Of a stretch of 64,000 nucleotides of DNA, positions 34,801 to 46,411 are shown piece after piece. Made by a program: the position numbers and the translations under genes. The stretch comes from Corylus avellana (taxonomy: Eukaryota; Streptophyta; Magnoliopsida; Fagales; Betulaceae), in assembly GCF_901000735.1 (NCBI RefSeq), contig NC_081541.1, positions 47,349,485 through 47,413,484 of the forward strand. Reading direction: 5' to 3'. Under the pieces are notes generated by a model. It was not told where the DNA came from and searched no databases. It saw nothing but the letters and a program-made list of their open reading frames with translations. Numbering within the stretch: position 1 is the stretch's first letter; each line of letters opens with the position of its first letter.

Positions 34801-35969
34801 TTCTTATTCTAGTGGTACACAAGGAGAGTTTTTGCTATGTTTTCTCCTCTCCCTCTCTCTCTCCCTGTTTGGTCTTGCATAAACTTTTCTAGAGGGAAAG
34901 TCGAACCCTGATTGAATGACCAGGGTTAATAATAAGAGACCCAATTTTGACTGGGTGTCAATTTATTGGTAACGTTGGCGTCTGTTTTCTTTCTTTCTTT
35001 TTATTTAATTATCGACTAGTAAGCTATATAATTTTTTGTTTTTGGGTAAATCACACTTTATCACCCCAAACTAAGACTGCATTCTCAAATACTTAACCAA
35101 ACTCCAAATTGCTATAACTCTCCTCTTAAATTGAAGTTTCAATTTTATTTGCCCCTTTGTCAATTTAGGTGATAATTTGAATGGAAAGTACAAATTTGGG
35201 CATTTTAGTCATTTCATGTGACATAACGTTTTCCATCCGAATTAACTGTTGAACTTGATTGAGGGGGAAAAAAATGAAATCAAAACTTTGATTTAGGGGG
35301 CAAGTAGAGATTTGGAGTTTGGTAGTGTATTTGACACAGGTGGTGAAGTGTAATTTACCTCTTATTTCTTTTTTTATTTTTATTTTTTATTTATTTATAT
35401 TTTTTTTTCTTATCTGTCGCCATTTGACTTGGTTTTCTGAAAAAAACCATGAAACTTGTTTCATGTTAGATTTATTTTATTTTATTTTTTATTTTGTTTG
35501 AATGCACTTGGTTCTTGATTTATGACAGAAGGGAGCCTCTAATTGTGGTTGTACCATCTTTGTACAGATACAACTGAAGGCTGAGGTGAACAATCCAATC
35601 TCCAAGTTTTTCTCAACGAAGAGAACTAAAAGAGAAGAAGAATCAAACTTAGAGGCGGAAAACTCTTGTGCGAAATCTTTCAAGACTGATCCATCAAAAA
35701 GCATGAAAAAAGAGCCTAATACTGAGGACAACACACCAATTTTATCCTTTACTGAAGGAGACCAAGACTCAAAATCTGCTATTATAGATTCTCAAGACAG
35801 TACAGCTAAGTGCCAAATGAAGTGGGACAATGGGGAGTTTCAAGCTGCTTCAGAGCCAATAACTGATGAAACTATCAAGCTGTGCTCAACTCCAGCAAGG
35901 AAGAAGAGGAACCTGAAGAGTGCTAGTGATAAACAACCCACCCTGTTTTCCTACTTTGGGAAAAACTAG
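21632..35969 (+). CDS. HMCES: HMCES / SRAP-domain abasic-site processing protein
   Basis: Eight exons: 21632-21726, 22029-22185, 23811-23896, 32907-33019, 33268-33333, 34326-34435, 34550-34615, 35568-35969; 364 residues, all introns GT-AG with consistent phase. SRAP proteins bond covalently through Cys2 to abasic sites in single-stranded DNA and shield them at replication forks. Catalytic residues are present: Cys2 in MCGRARC (Met1 must be removed), Asn86 in FNARSES, Glu116 in GFYEW, His172 in HERMP. The SRAP fold ends near residue 230. The last exon is a charged, probably disordered tail with a PIP-like NPISKFF (239-246) and a full PCNA-binding box QPTLFSYF (354-361) at the very C-terminus. 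Intron 3 is about 9 kb and holds LINE, MULE-MITE and copia sequence; intron 7 holds a MITE. The reading frame is intact throughout. Confidence 0.96.
25040..26391 (+). mobile_element. Non-autonomous LINE-tailed element with a gag-like ORF (HMCES intron 3)
   Basis: A 230-codon open frame (25031-25723) with Pro/Ser-rich start and a basic segment [19 protein letters not shown] is followed, after a stop and frame change, by an acidic piece (25898-26134; [20 protein letters not shown]). The 3' end (26290-26391; ttagggttgcgcccctctgcgctttt then poly-A) is the same tail seen on the two minus-strand LINEs at 27290-27480. No reverse transcriptase is present between ORF and tail. I read it as a LINE deletion derivative carrying only a first-ORF product. 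I found no target duplication, and the ORF family is not recognised. Confidence 0.5.
27408..29583 (-). mobile_element. Inner LINE, 5'-truncated, with 20-base target duplication
   Basis: The exact 20-base string aaaagaaaacaaggaaatct at 27388-27407 is repeated at 29584-29603, on either side of this element. That is a textbook LINE target-site duplication. The element is about 2.2 kb, truncated inside the reverse transcriptase. Its 3' half carries the zinc-binding region ([13 protein letters not shown], 27691-27873) in several frames, then the gcgcaaccctagtacac tail and a short T run. Confidence 0.9.
28614..29574 (-). pseudogene. LINE reverse transcriptase, partial and mutated
   Basis: The frame shows [19 protein letters not shown], then [20 protein letters not shown], then the catalytic motif [13 protein letters not shown] (FIDD where LINEs usually have FADD or YADD), then [10 protein letters not shown] and YLGLPL. 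This is the L1-type RT palm and thumb. The finger and endonuclease parts are absent through 5' truncation. The extra residue in [10 protein letters not shown] (normally KAYD), a TGA upstream at VLAN-stop-LKNVLEK, and frame breaks downstream show it is dead. Confidence 0.88.
30193..30564. mobile_element. MULE-type MITE in HMCES intron 3
   Basis: The ends are inverted repeats of about 80 bases. Left starts ggggaaactttacaaaggtc and right, in reverse, agggaaacttcacaaggccc; both go on to gagaagac-ccccaaag-tcaaaaac. The nine bases taattaata flank both sides exactly (30184-30192 and 30565-30573). A 9-base duplication and long TIRs point to Mutator-like origin. It is inserted at the broken 5' side of the outer LINE. 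Confidence 0.88.
31640..32760. mobile_element. Copia-type LTR element remnants (HMCES intron 3)
   Basis: caattggtatcagat at 32343 is an initiator-Met tRNA primer site directly after an LTR-like end (cctatgtgtttctctcccta). At 32655 ctattctaacactccccctc is the reverse of the gagggggagtgttag junction common to copia 3' LTRs, so a second, minus-oriented LTR piece lies just below it. No coding domain is left. A 20-base direct repeat (cggattttgagttctccag) occurs at about 31460-31500. Confidence 0.5.
35045..35361. mobile_element. MITE with long TIRs in HMCES intron 7
   Basis: Left end gggtaaatcacactttatcacccc-type sequence matches the reverse of the right end (gaggtaaattacacttcaccacc). Both contain accaaactccaaat. 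The interior is A/T-rich with no coding potential. Flanks are T-rich and a target duplication cannot be read safely. Confidence 0.65.
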
Positions 35970-36289
35970 TGGTTCCCTGTGCATATTCTGCAACATGTAC
36001 ATAGATATCATGGATTTTGTTCTACTGTTGGAAGATAGAGATGATAATTTTGGTAAAAGCTGCTTACAATCTCTTCTGCAGGGAAAGGAAGTTATCAGTC
36101 TGTTAAATATTAAATTTTCAGTGGCCTTTTGAAATTACAGCTTTTTTTTTTATAAAAATTGGATTCTTCAGTGCAAGTGTAATTGTATGGTAAGTGATGG
36201 AAAAGTCCATATTATCATCCAAGTGGACAAGCATGGATGTTTAATGTTTTATTTTTAGTTGAAAAAGGAGATGTATTCGTATCCCATTA

Positions 36290-37050
36290 TGATGCCCAAG
36301 TGACGGTAATTATATTTCTAAATGACCTAATCTTCCAAGTGATGTCCAATGGATATCCGGGTGATGTCCGGGTACCAGAACATTGTAGAATACTTCCATA
36401 AATACATCCAATGCTTTTTCAAGAGTAATGTGAAGAAAAAACAAGGAAGAAAATCAAGATACCACGGAAATTGTACCTCACATCTTGACGTGCATCCAAT
36501 GGAGACAAAATCCTTTTTCACGTCTTATTAACGAAAAATGAATCGCATCATGATGTGGAGAGTAAAACCAACTCAGCTTCGATATGAGTCTGTTCTAAAG
36601 AGGCATCCAACGAGGAACCAGGGAGTTCCTTCTTCAGTTGCGTCACATCCTCGTCTTGACGCCTATTTGACGAGAAAGCCGAGAGCTCTTCACTATGTCC
36701 CTTCATGAGCCCATCCTGACGTGCCATCTAATGCACAGGCTGAGAGCACTTCTCGAAGTCCCGTCACGAGCCTGTCCTGACGCCCCATCTGACAAGAAGG
36801 CAGGGAGCACTACCAAACATCCAATCTTCACCTCGACACTTGAGAAAAGAATGAAAAATTACAAACAAATGTTTTGATCTAAAATAAACCTAACAATCTC
36901 ACCCTTTGGCCATTTAATGACAAAACCCAAAACACATTGAATCTTTATTTTGATAGATGGAAAGGAATGGATGAATGGGAAAGATTACAAACACATGTTT
37001 TGCTCATTGAATAAGGCCAAATGCAACCTAACACCCTACATTATGTATAA
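36290..37050 (-). mobile_element. LTR-element fragment related to 13510-14126
   Basis: It shares cctcgtcttgacgcc-type repeats (36640-36820), ccaatcttcacctcgacac, ggccatttaatgacaaaacc and acatgttttgctcattgaataaggcc with contig 2. No open reading frame of interest. Confidence 0.5.
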
Positions 37051-37059
37051 ATTGCGCGA

Positions 37060-38290
37060 TTTAGCTAACTTAGAGGAAGATGCCTTCATACTGGTTCATG
37101 ATGGTTGCTTAGGACCTGATTCGAGTCATTTTGGAGGATATGGACCTGATGTGGCTGAAAGCCATGTGGGATGCAGGATGGACCATCTGTACAGAGACGA
37201 TTGAGATTGTCATCATGTGAGCATTACTTAAGATTAGATGTTGATCTTATTATCTATTTGCAAGACAATTATCTTTTTGGTTGTAACCTATATTTTGATG
37301 ATCGGTATTTGACTAGTACATTTGGAGATCTATTTATATTATGATGCTTCATCTTTACTCTCGTGATTGTACTTGTGATGTTTATTTCTATTCCTGTAGT
37401 TAAAGTCTTCCGCTGTATTCTCTCATTTAGGAGAAGTTAAGATTTCTGAGTCTTGTCTCGCAAGGGGTAAGATTGGGAGACGTACCATGGGGTCAATTAC
37501 CAGTTAATTGATTTTCACGTGGAGCGTTACACACAAGCCCATGGGCTTGTTCCATACGGATAAGTAGTCGTGAGTGTCAAAAGCACAACGTCTCGGAATG
37601 ATATGGTTGGTCGGTTGACATGATGGTTCCGATATCACATGTATCCCAGGGATCAAAGGCAGTCTCAGGAATGAATGGTTTGGGATAACAGGCTCCTAGA
37701 AAGGGCGCTAGTGTTACTTATCCTAGAAAGGAATCCATGAGCAAATACGATCAGGTTTGAATTCCCCGATCCTCGGGATACACAGTAATGGCAGAAACAG
37801 AAGACATGAATGTGATATCTTTTTGAATAAGGGTAATATTACGTCAAAGATTCAATCACATGAAGATCACTCTCAACATCAAATCCTTGATTCTCGGCTA
37901 AGATAACATATTTGGCCACAACAACCTAGCTTATAATTAATCCCTTACATTAGGTATGGACGCTAGACTGAAAATATCGACTTTGAGGATACCCTTGAAT
38001 CAAAGAAGCTAACTTAGGCGTCAGAGGAGGATCTACCAGAACATCCCTAGCAAGTTCTCTTGATTGTTTATTGTGTTGCAGACATACTGGGAAGCGTAAA
38101 GAGTTGGAGCGAAGAAGAGCTCATATACACGGTACTGGAAAATGCATCAACAAATATGAGGAGTTGCAACCCTATGGAGCGTTGTACATCTTCTCTCCAG
38201 AACCTTCGCCATTTATGGAATTAATAAGGTGTGAGAATAACAACACTTACTATGATATAATTATCCCATATCCATTTTCCGTTTTTACTC
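37060..38290 (-). mobile_element. LTR-like fragment
   Basis: The stretch at 37280-37530 (acatttggagatctatttat, ccagttaattgattttcacg, gagcgttacac) aligns in order with 62040-62280, so both are the same LTR family. 37530-38290 holds no recognised protein; the phrase tttattgtgttgcag near 38070 looks like a splice acceptor but I could not build a gene on it. Confidence 0.45.
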
Positions 38291-38329
38291 AAATTATTTG
38301 AACAATTGTGATTGAAAGTATGTTACATT

Positions 38330-39500
38330 GCTCTATTTTATCTTAACATTTAAATTTATAACACAAATGATTGTTGCATTAAGATTTTCATAAGAGGTGG
38401 GCTCTTGTACCAATAGAGTATGATTGAGATTGTATTTGAGAAATAAAGTTTTTAAGTAAAAAAAATAATTTTTGGTAAAAACTTCATTTTTAAGCTTTTG
38501 CCAAAAGTGTGTTTTGACAATTTTTAGAGTAAAAAAAATGAAAGATAATTTTTTTTTACCAAATATGCTAACATTTATTTGAAACAACTTTTTAAGTACT
38601 AAAAGTAATTTTTAAGATTTGAAACGCAATCTTAAACATGCACTTAGTATAAAAACAACTATGCAAAAATGACTCTTTGATCGATAAGATAACAAATATT
38701 AAATGTGTATAAATACTATGGCTTTCAAAGCTGGAAGGACAGGACAAGGATCCTCTCCAATTCATTTGAATTGGAGGGAATCCAATTATTTATATTTACA
38801 AGGGCAAAACTGTCCTTTCACATTTTTTTGGACAATTTTGCTATTTAAATAAAACTAATTAGATCCCCTTTAATTCACTTGAACGGGAAAGGATCCAAAT
38901 TCGGAAGGACGCTATGTAATTTTACAAATTAAATGTGATGCTATTTGGTCACTAAGATAAACACTGCATGGGGAAAGATCTACTCCATTTTAAATAAAAT
39001 GGCAGTTAGTTTTTTTTTTAAAGAGGGATAAAATTGTCCAAATAGTTAAAATAACTATTTTACCCTCTTCAAAACACTATTTGGAGATGTTTTTATTTAG
39101 AGAAAGGATTACATTTTTTAAAATTTATTCTCTTGCTGACATGAATAAAAACAAGGATATGGAAAAGTAAAGTAAAATTCAATTCAGTAAATAAAAAAAA
39201 TAATAAAAAAAGAAGAAGAAATGCTTATGAATTATGATATCACAGCCAAAACAGTAGCAAAATCTGTGAGAAATCAATGGGAAACAAGGCCACCGGCCCA
39301 CACAAGTCTCCATGCAATGAAAACTGAAAAAACCTTCCACAAAAGGCCTATCCTAAGCCCCCTACAAACCTTAGTAAATACACAGAAAAGTCAGTCCTCT
39401 TCGTTTCAGTGAAATGGAATAATATCCAGTTAATTATAGTAAAAATGTATTTAATACTTTTTTATTATAACTAACTAAATATTATAAAATAAAAATCCTG
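38330..39500. other. Spacer between HMCES and dCTP pyrophosphatase
   Basis: A/T-rich, with a small hairpin (ctccaattc/gaattggag, 38755-38776) in what may be a MITE starting near 38745. No gene recognised. Confidence 0.5.
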
Positions 39501-39507
39501 TTCCAAA

Positions 39508-40477
39508 TCAACCAGCCTGGGAGCTGTTAATGCTGGCTTGGCTTTGCTGATTTGAAACGGGGTATTTTATTGCGTTGAGTTGAACCTTTCTGAGAGCAGC
39601 TTTGCCAAGATCGATGCCGCAGATGTCAGAGAGCTGAACAAGATAGAGCAAAACGTCTGAAAGCTCTTCACCCAGGTGAACTTTCTCCTCTTCTTTCCAG
39701 TCCGGCAGCCCCTTCGGAACCTCCCCTTTCCACTGGAATATCTCTGAGAGCTCCCCAACCTCACCCACCTGCCAAATCATTAAAACCCCACACCATAATT
39801 AGAGCCCCCGTCTCAAGAAGAACTTTCGTTATTCCAACGTTGCGGCATAAAAGCAAAAGGAAAAAAGGAACATCTGTTCGCAAAGACGGTCAAGTTTGAC
39901 TCCGGTTCAAAATTATTCGCCTTAACAAATATAATAATAAATAAATGCTATTTTATAGACCATCTTTGGGAAAAAAAAATTGTAAAATCAGTTTTTATAC
40001 AATTAGCTCCTTTGGGAAATTACCTTCAAATCGGTATGAAGAAAATATTCTCCAACTCATGTAAAATAGTGTCAAATGTCTATAAATATTTAGAAGGTAC
40101 ATTAAATTCTTAACCTTATTAATAGCAATTTACCGATTTAGATTAAATTTAATGTGCCTTAGCTTTTAAATATTTATAGACACTTGACACTATTTTACAT
40201 AGGTTAAAAGATATTTTCTCCATACCAATTTGAAAGAAATTTCTGTCCTTAACTTTATATAGTATTATAATAAACTCCGAATATTGTAAAAAAACAAAAA
40301 AATTATTTCCTACACTCAAATTACGTTACATAATTTGACTGCAAGAAATAAATTATATTTTTTTGGCATACAGCACGAATCTCGGAGTTTGTTCTATACC
40401 ATAATGAGCTAATTATAAACCAAAGTAAACTATAAAAACTGATTTTATATATATTTTTTAATTATATGATAGTCTTA

Positions 40478-40511
<34 letters not shown>

Positions 40512-40905
40512 GTTAGTTAGTTGAAACATGAAATCATCATTACTTATCTGTCAATACAACTATAGTTTCATGAGTTGTATTTGTTTGGTCAAATATTCTT
40601 CAAAACCCCATAAAGAAGTGAAAGAAAAACAAAAAAAAAAACAGAATTGATTTGATTTCTTTGTGATCCTACCAGTTTATGGATGACAGGAAAGAAAAGG
40701 TGTATGAACCAAATAGCCATAAGGAAGGGAAAATATAAGCGAATCAAGAAGAGAAAGAGAGAGAGAATTAATGAAGGGATACCAGAGCCAAAAGGAGGTT
40801 TCTGGGGCTGTGAAACTGCTGCCAGTCCCTCTCCTTAGCAAAATCTGTCATCTTCTTCTTCAGCAGATCAAGAGTAACACTTTCACATTCTGAAGCACCA
40901 GTCAT
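39508..40905 (-). CDS. DCTPP1: dCTP pyrophosphatase 1-like protein (MazG fold)
   Basis: Two minus-strand exons, 40905-40783 and 39768-39508, join across a 1014-base GT-AG intron to give 127 residues, the usual size. The family hydrolyses dCTP and modified dCTP to the monophosphate plus pyrophosphate, cleaning the nucleotide pool. The all-alpha MazG signature is complete: ERDWQQFHSPRNLLLAL, then EVGELSE with Glu44 and Glu47, an FQWKGEVPKGLPDW linker, then GEELSD with Glu76 and Asp79, and the hydrophobic helix VLLYLVQLSDICGIDL. Both Glu/Asp pairs are 32 residues apart, as in mammalian DCTPP1. The short Gln/Ser-rich C-terminus lacks homology. No transit peptide, so cytosol or nucleus is likely. 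It is convergent with HMCES. A (GA)n tract lies in the leader. Confidence 0.93.
40014..40243. mobile_element. Foldback MITE in the dCTP pyrophosphatase intron
   Basis: The halves are near-perfect inverted repeats of about 90 bases. Both contain gtaaaatagtgtcaa-gtctataaatattta and a run related to cttcaaatcggtatg. A relative with the same phrases is at 52090-52290. Transcribed with the intron, it would fold into a long hairpin. Confidence 0.75.
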
Positions 40906-41044
40906 CTTTCTGTAATCTTTCCTCAAGATCAAACAAAATAAATTGAAGGAAAGAAAGAAAATGACAGCAGACGAGAGCAAAAGAAACACAAGGGCAAATT
41001 TCCAGAGAAGGGTCTTTGAGTATAAAAAGAGCAGCTTGAGTGTT

Positions 41045-41071
41045 GAGAGAGAGAGAGAGAGAGAGAGAGAG
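41045..41071. repeat. (GA)n in the dCTP pyrophosphatase leader/promoter
   Basis: Thirteen GA units about 140 bases upstream of the start codon; on the coding strand this is a CT tract, as is common in plant 5' leaders. Confidence 0.85.
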
Positions 41072-41099
41072 CCTGTATAAAAACAAAGGATTGCTTTTA

Positions 41100-42253
41100 A
41101 AGAATATCTAGTTTAGATATACACTCATAAGGATAGAAATCCCTTTATTATAAATGATTATTAAATTAAGGGATTTAGTTACCTTAATTTATTAACAGAA
41201 ATGCTACTGTTTTTCACGTGGTTTTCCTAGTATTTTCTTGATCCAACGTGGATATTGTTTTTTAAAAAGTAAAAACAAGTTTATTTTTTATTTATTTTTT
41301 CTGGTTTTTTTAGAAAATAATATTTACGTATAATAATGAGAACACTAAAAAAACTAAGAGAAATAAGGGTCACCTTAAAAAATAATAATAATAATAATAA
41401 TAATAATATCTACCTATAACCAAAAAAATACTACGAGAACAACTAAAATTCCCCGAAAATAAAATGTATAGCGTTTAAAAATTTAACATGCCAACTAGGA
41501 AACCTCTATTTCTTCCTTTCCCTTCTTTTACTTCATTATGAGATTCTACATCCACTTTTACTATTTGGTTTAAATATTTTTTTAAAAAAAATTCTTTATT
41601 TTTTCTCCAAAATCATATACATTCTTCCATATATTTTGATATATATATTTTTTTCTCTCTATTTTGTGGGCCAACAATGCTCACAAAAAATTTACCACTT
41701 TAAATGAGCCTGAGACAACATTTTTCTTCTCAGTTTAACATCTTGACTAGTCAAAACAAAGCATGGTCACCATTGCAATTACTCTTCCACATGTAAAAGA
41801 GTGCCACGTTTCCGTTTTCCGTTTCCATGTGGTCTCCTGGATCCTCGTGGCTTTGAAGGGTCTAGGTGTTCTTCTTCTTCATTTTCATTGGCTCTTAAAA
41901 GTTGGAATATACAACAAATCTCTTGGGAGTGGGGAACGGCTTGTCTGCCTCCGGAAGATTCCAATTAGCCGGCGACGTCTGTCTCTGCCATGTCATCAAT
42001 ATGGCTACACGAACCTTTTTCTTTTTGAAATAAATGTCAACGGATTGATCATTTATAAGAGAAAACCCTTTATTACGATCATTCTTGATAACATCTTTTT
42101 TTTATAGTTTTTAATTAATAATTGAAACATAAGTAAAAATATAAAAAGTACATAAAAATAACTTAGATCAAAATATACTAGATTTTAGGATGATAAAATT
42201 TCTAAAGGGTTAACCTTCCACCTTTAGGTTTTAGTTTTGAATCCATAAACGAG
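41100..42253. other. Spacer without recognised gene
   Basis: Contains (ataata)n at about 41383-41408. The frame at 41763-42107 shows no family likeness. Confidence 0.5.
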
Positions 42254-42337
42254 TTTTGAGGCATTAGAAACAGATTTTGGGGTATTAGAAACAGGTTTTG
42301 AAGCATTAGAAATAGGTTTTGAGGCATTAAAAACGAG
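42254..42337. repeat. 21-base minisatellite, four units
   Basis: Units ttttgaggcattagaaacagr, with few changes, in four head-to-tail copies, about 230 bases outside the right inverted-repeat arm. Confidence 0.85.
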
Positions 42338-42567
42338 TTTTGAGACGGGTCATGACTAACGGGGTTTGAGGCGTTCATCACAAACCAAACCCGTGGGTCC
42401 GACGAGACCCACGAGATGCATTTAATGTGTTTTCATCCATTACAATCTCATCAAAATTTTCTCCACTTTTTGTTTTGATGGAGATAAGTTTGATTTTCCG
42501 TTTGGTGATTATTTGTGTGCGTTTCTGTATGTTTGATCTTTGTTGTTGCTCTTTTTTTTTTTTTTTA

Positions 42568-45500
42568 ATTTGGGGGTAGAACACAATCCTTGTTTTTTCA
42601 TAAAGGTTTACCAGAAGCTGCACGTTTACTTTTGTTTAATAATAATGAGCTCATATCATACCCAACTATGAGGTTTACTTACTAAGTCGTTAAATTTACG
42701 CAGTTATTACTCTTATAGGGAGCTTGTTCCTAGAGCTTAAGAGTGGTACAATTGTCACGACAGACTTTGCTTTAAGATCTTCATACTGTTATCATGTTTG
42801 CTTTATATTATTGTTAGTTACTCCATGTCTTTAATTTAAGGATTATACTTGTATCATAATGATATTTATTTAACATTCTTATGTATTAACTCTGATAATG
42901 CTTAGAGGGGCGGTTCCCAATTTAGCCACCAGTTGGTTAAACTGAGATAATTACCAATAATCCTACCAGGCTGGCCTAGGCTAGTTTTGGGGCATTACAG
43001 TAATATCTCGGATAAACCATATATGATAGTTGTTCCGAGTAACCTGTAATATAATGCCGGTGCCCCGACCACTGTACGCTACCATCCGTAACACTAGCAG
43101 CCCGACCGAGTCCGACCTCGGGTGGCCCACACTACTAATGATGTATGTCCAGTAGTGACCGCCCGTTAAGGTTGCGCTGGCAATGGAACCATATTATATT
43201 TATTATTTTTTTAAAAAAATGTTTTTTTTTTTTTTTTATAAAATATACTAACACAAAAACGACTAACACAACAAAAACATAAAAACTAAAACTGAAAAAC
43301 TGACAAAAATGACCAAAAATAAAATTTCCGTAATATTTTTGTGACAAAATATTTCCGTAATATTCTCAATATATTACGGAAATATTCTCCACATATATTA
43401 TTGCAATATTCATTATTGTAAATATGCTTATTTTATGTGATTTTGTAATTATTATATTTTCTTTCTTTTAGGGCCTTATTCAACCATAAATATGTCATTC
43501 TATTGTACAACTGAATACACATCAGAAATATAAATTTTTTCTCTACAATTATCTTTTTGTTGACTATTTCAACATAGTTTCATACTAAATTTAATGATTA
43601 TAATGAACGTGAGATTGAAGTAACACCTTGAGCGCGAGTCGTCATACAATTATTTACGAGATTGAGATTTATTTAACAACCTTCATATTGCTCATAGTTT
43701 ACATTAGTAATAAGGCTAAAGCATTATAAGAAATTTTTGACTTGTCCATGAATATATAAACAGTTGTAAGATTGGATTCTCGGGCATGAAACCAGAGCTT
43801 GACATTACGAAGAAGAAACTGGGAGCCTATCTAGAGGTCTATTTCTCTCTCAGACACACGCACATACAAAACAAACACAATGACAACTATACTTTGTTGC
43901 TTAATTTGAAATAAATAAGTGATATGTTAGTTTGTTTTCTTTTCATTTTTCAGTTGTTGCAACAAGACAGTGGTGACTCTCCCAACTGAAGAAGATATGC
44001 TTAATTATGAAGAGCAAGTAGTATTTGGAGATTACCAAATATTCATAATTTTCAAGTAGTAGTGAATAAAAACCAAGTGATTTCCCACGTGTTGTTCCAT
44101 TTGGTTGGAAACTAGTTTCACCAAATATGGTATGTGGGACTTAAATTACTTGCTAAGTTTGTCTGTAATACAGGTTAGGTAACCTAAAAAAATCCTTTTA
44201 TGCTCTTTATCAACTTTAATTAATTTTAATATTTTTAATTTATATGAAATATTCTCTTTCTTTCTTTACTGTACGTACACATTACAACCTCAATTTTGGT
44301 ACCAAAATTTCATGCAATAGAACAGTAGGCCTATGTGAGCTAGGTCCTTGGATATTTCAAGTAAATGGAGCCGGATTGCATGGGCGCATACCCAAGCAAA
44401 TTGGCCCAATCGAACACGTGCAAGAGAATAATTTTATTTCGAATAATATTATACTTACTATCACTTTTTTTATACAATTTTCGAACGCATGCAAGTAATC
44501 GGCCCTTTAGTTAGTCGCTCAGTCATTCTATCAGTTTTGAGGTTAGGATTGGCTCAGTCACCTCAACACATTTTTTAGGGTGGCTAGCCACTCCAATAAT
44601 TTTGGGAGTGACCGATTCATTTCTTGGGGGTAACTTTGTCACACCTATAGTGATTTTCAAACCATCCATTCTTTATGTATATTGATTTTTAGGGTTTCTT
44701 TTTTGTGTTTCCGAATTTAGATGAATATTTTTGTTTTATTAAAAAAATTTATGGGCATTTTTGTCTTTTTATTTGCCTTAGACGGAACATTGACATTTGA
44801 TCGACATTGACTATATTACTTCAATTTGGATGCACACAGAAAACCCGTGAAAACAAACATGTGTGAAGCGCAGATCAAATTTTTCCACAATGCACTACCT
44901 GTTACGGCACCGTCTAACCAAAATATCAATTCAAGATTCTTTCACGATTTTGCTATTGATCTCCTAAGATCAATACCCACGTGATCCGACACTTTCCTTT
45001 CGGTGATACACCTTTTGAATATATATGCAGTACTGACCAAATAGTTTAGGTGTGTTTGGTCAATTTTTTTTTTTGTTGGGAGTTTTTGTTTGAGTAGTAA
45101 AAAGAAGTTATTGATAGATGTTGACTTTTGTGAGAGAAAGTGAATAATAAAATTTAAAAAAAAAAAACAATTAATTTTGGAAAAGATATTGATTTTATTT
45201 TATTTTTTTATTTTTAGAAATGAAAATAGGGGGGGAAAGAAGAAGGTGTTTGCCAAACTGTGCCCTATTTGAGTATTTTCCATTTATTTATTTATTTTTG
45301 TTTCCTTTTTCCTTTTGGATTCACAACTAAGGCATTGAAGGCATTGCATGGGCTCAAAAGTCGGTCGGCATAATCACATCATTTTTTGAGTAATATAAGA
45401 GAAACATAAAAGTAATTTTAAGGTTTACTTGCCCGTATACGATATGATCTTCAAACCGACTAAACTTACATCCTTCTCTCTACATAAGAAAGAATGTAAT

Positions 45501-46367
45501 TCACTTCTGCATTCGAGTAATTATTGTAACCTTTGCTAAATAATAATAGCAATGTCATTTTCTTTCCACATTCACATTAATTTGGTCCTAAATAGAAAGA
45601 ATATCATATATATATATATGTCCATGTGTTAGGCATGTGAGTTTGTAAAATGTGGTGCTACACGGTTGGCATTGGTAGTTTATTAGCTATATAATATTAT
45701 GTGTGCTTAAGTTAACTAGCATCCATTACCCCCTCAAAAATATAATATTAATGAACACTAAGTCATGATAGTGAGGAAATTTGTGTTCATAATAAGAGTG
45801 TTATCCCTCTTATTATGAACACAATTTTTTTTTTTTTTTTAAAAAAAAAGAATTGGTTTGTAGGAAATTCTTACAAATCATTTTCTAACTGGCTTTGTAG
45901 GAAATTTTTGTTCTCTTACTATTTTCTTAGTTTAGGGGTACTAAATTTCTTACAAATTGGGCTATAACCCAATCTCTAAATGTATTATGTGTCTTTTAAG
46001 CATGCGAGAATCACATTTTTTTAGTAATGCTATTAAAAAAGTATGTCAAAATCACATGCTATATATAGATATATATGGCTGTTAAGTGAGCGAAGCGTCT
46101 CGTGAGCAAGCTCGGGCTCGGCTCGTACTCGACTCGAATATTAAATGAAGCGTTTCATGAACACAAATCTTGGCTCAAATATTAAACGAAGCAAGCTCGG
46201 CTCGACTCGGCTAAGCTCGTGAACAGCTTGTGAGCGAGCTCGTATAAGGCTCGCCTCACTTATTAGGCTCGGCTCGTATATTTTTTATTAAGTAACAAAT
46301 AACAATATATAGTCAATATTACTCATTTACTCAATAATAACAAATATATTATATACCTTTGTCTTTG

Positions 46368-46411
<44 letters not shown>

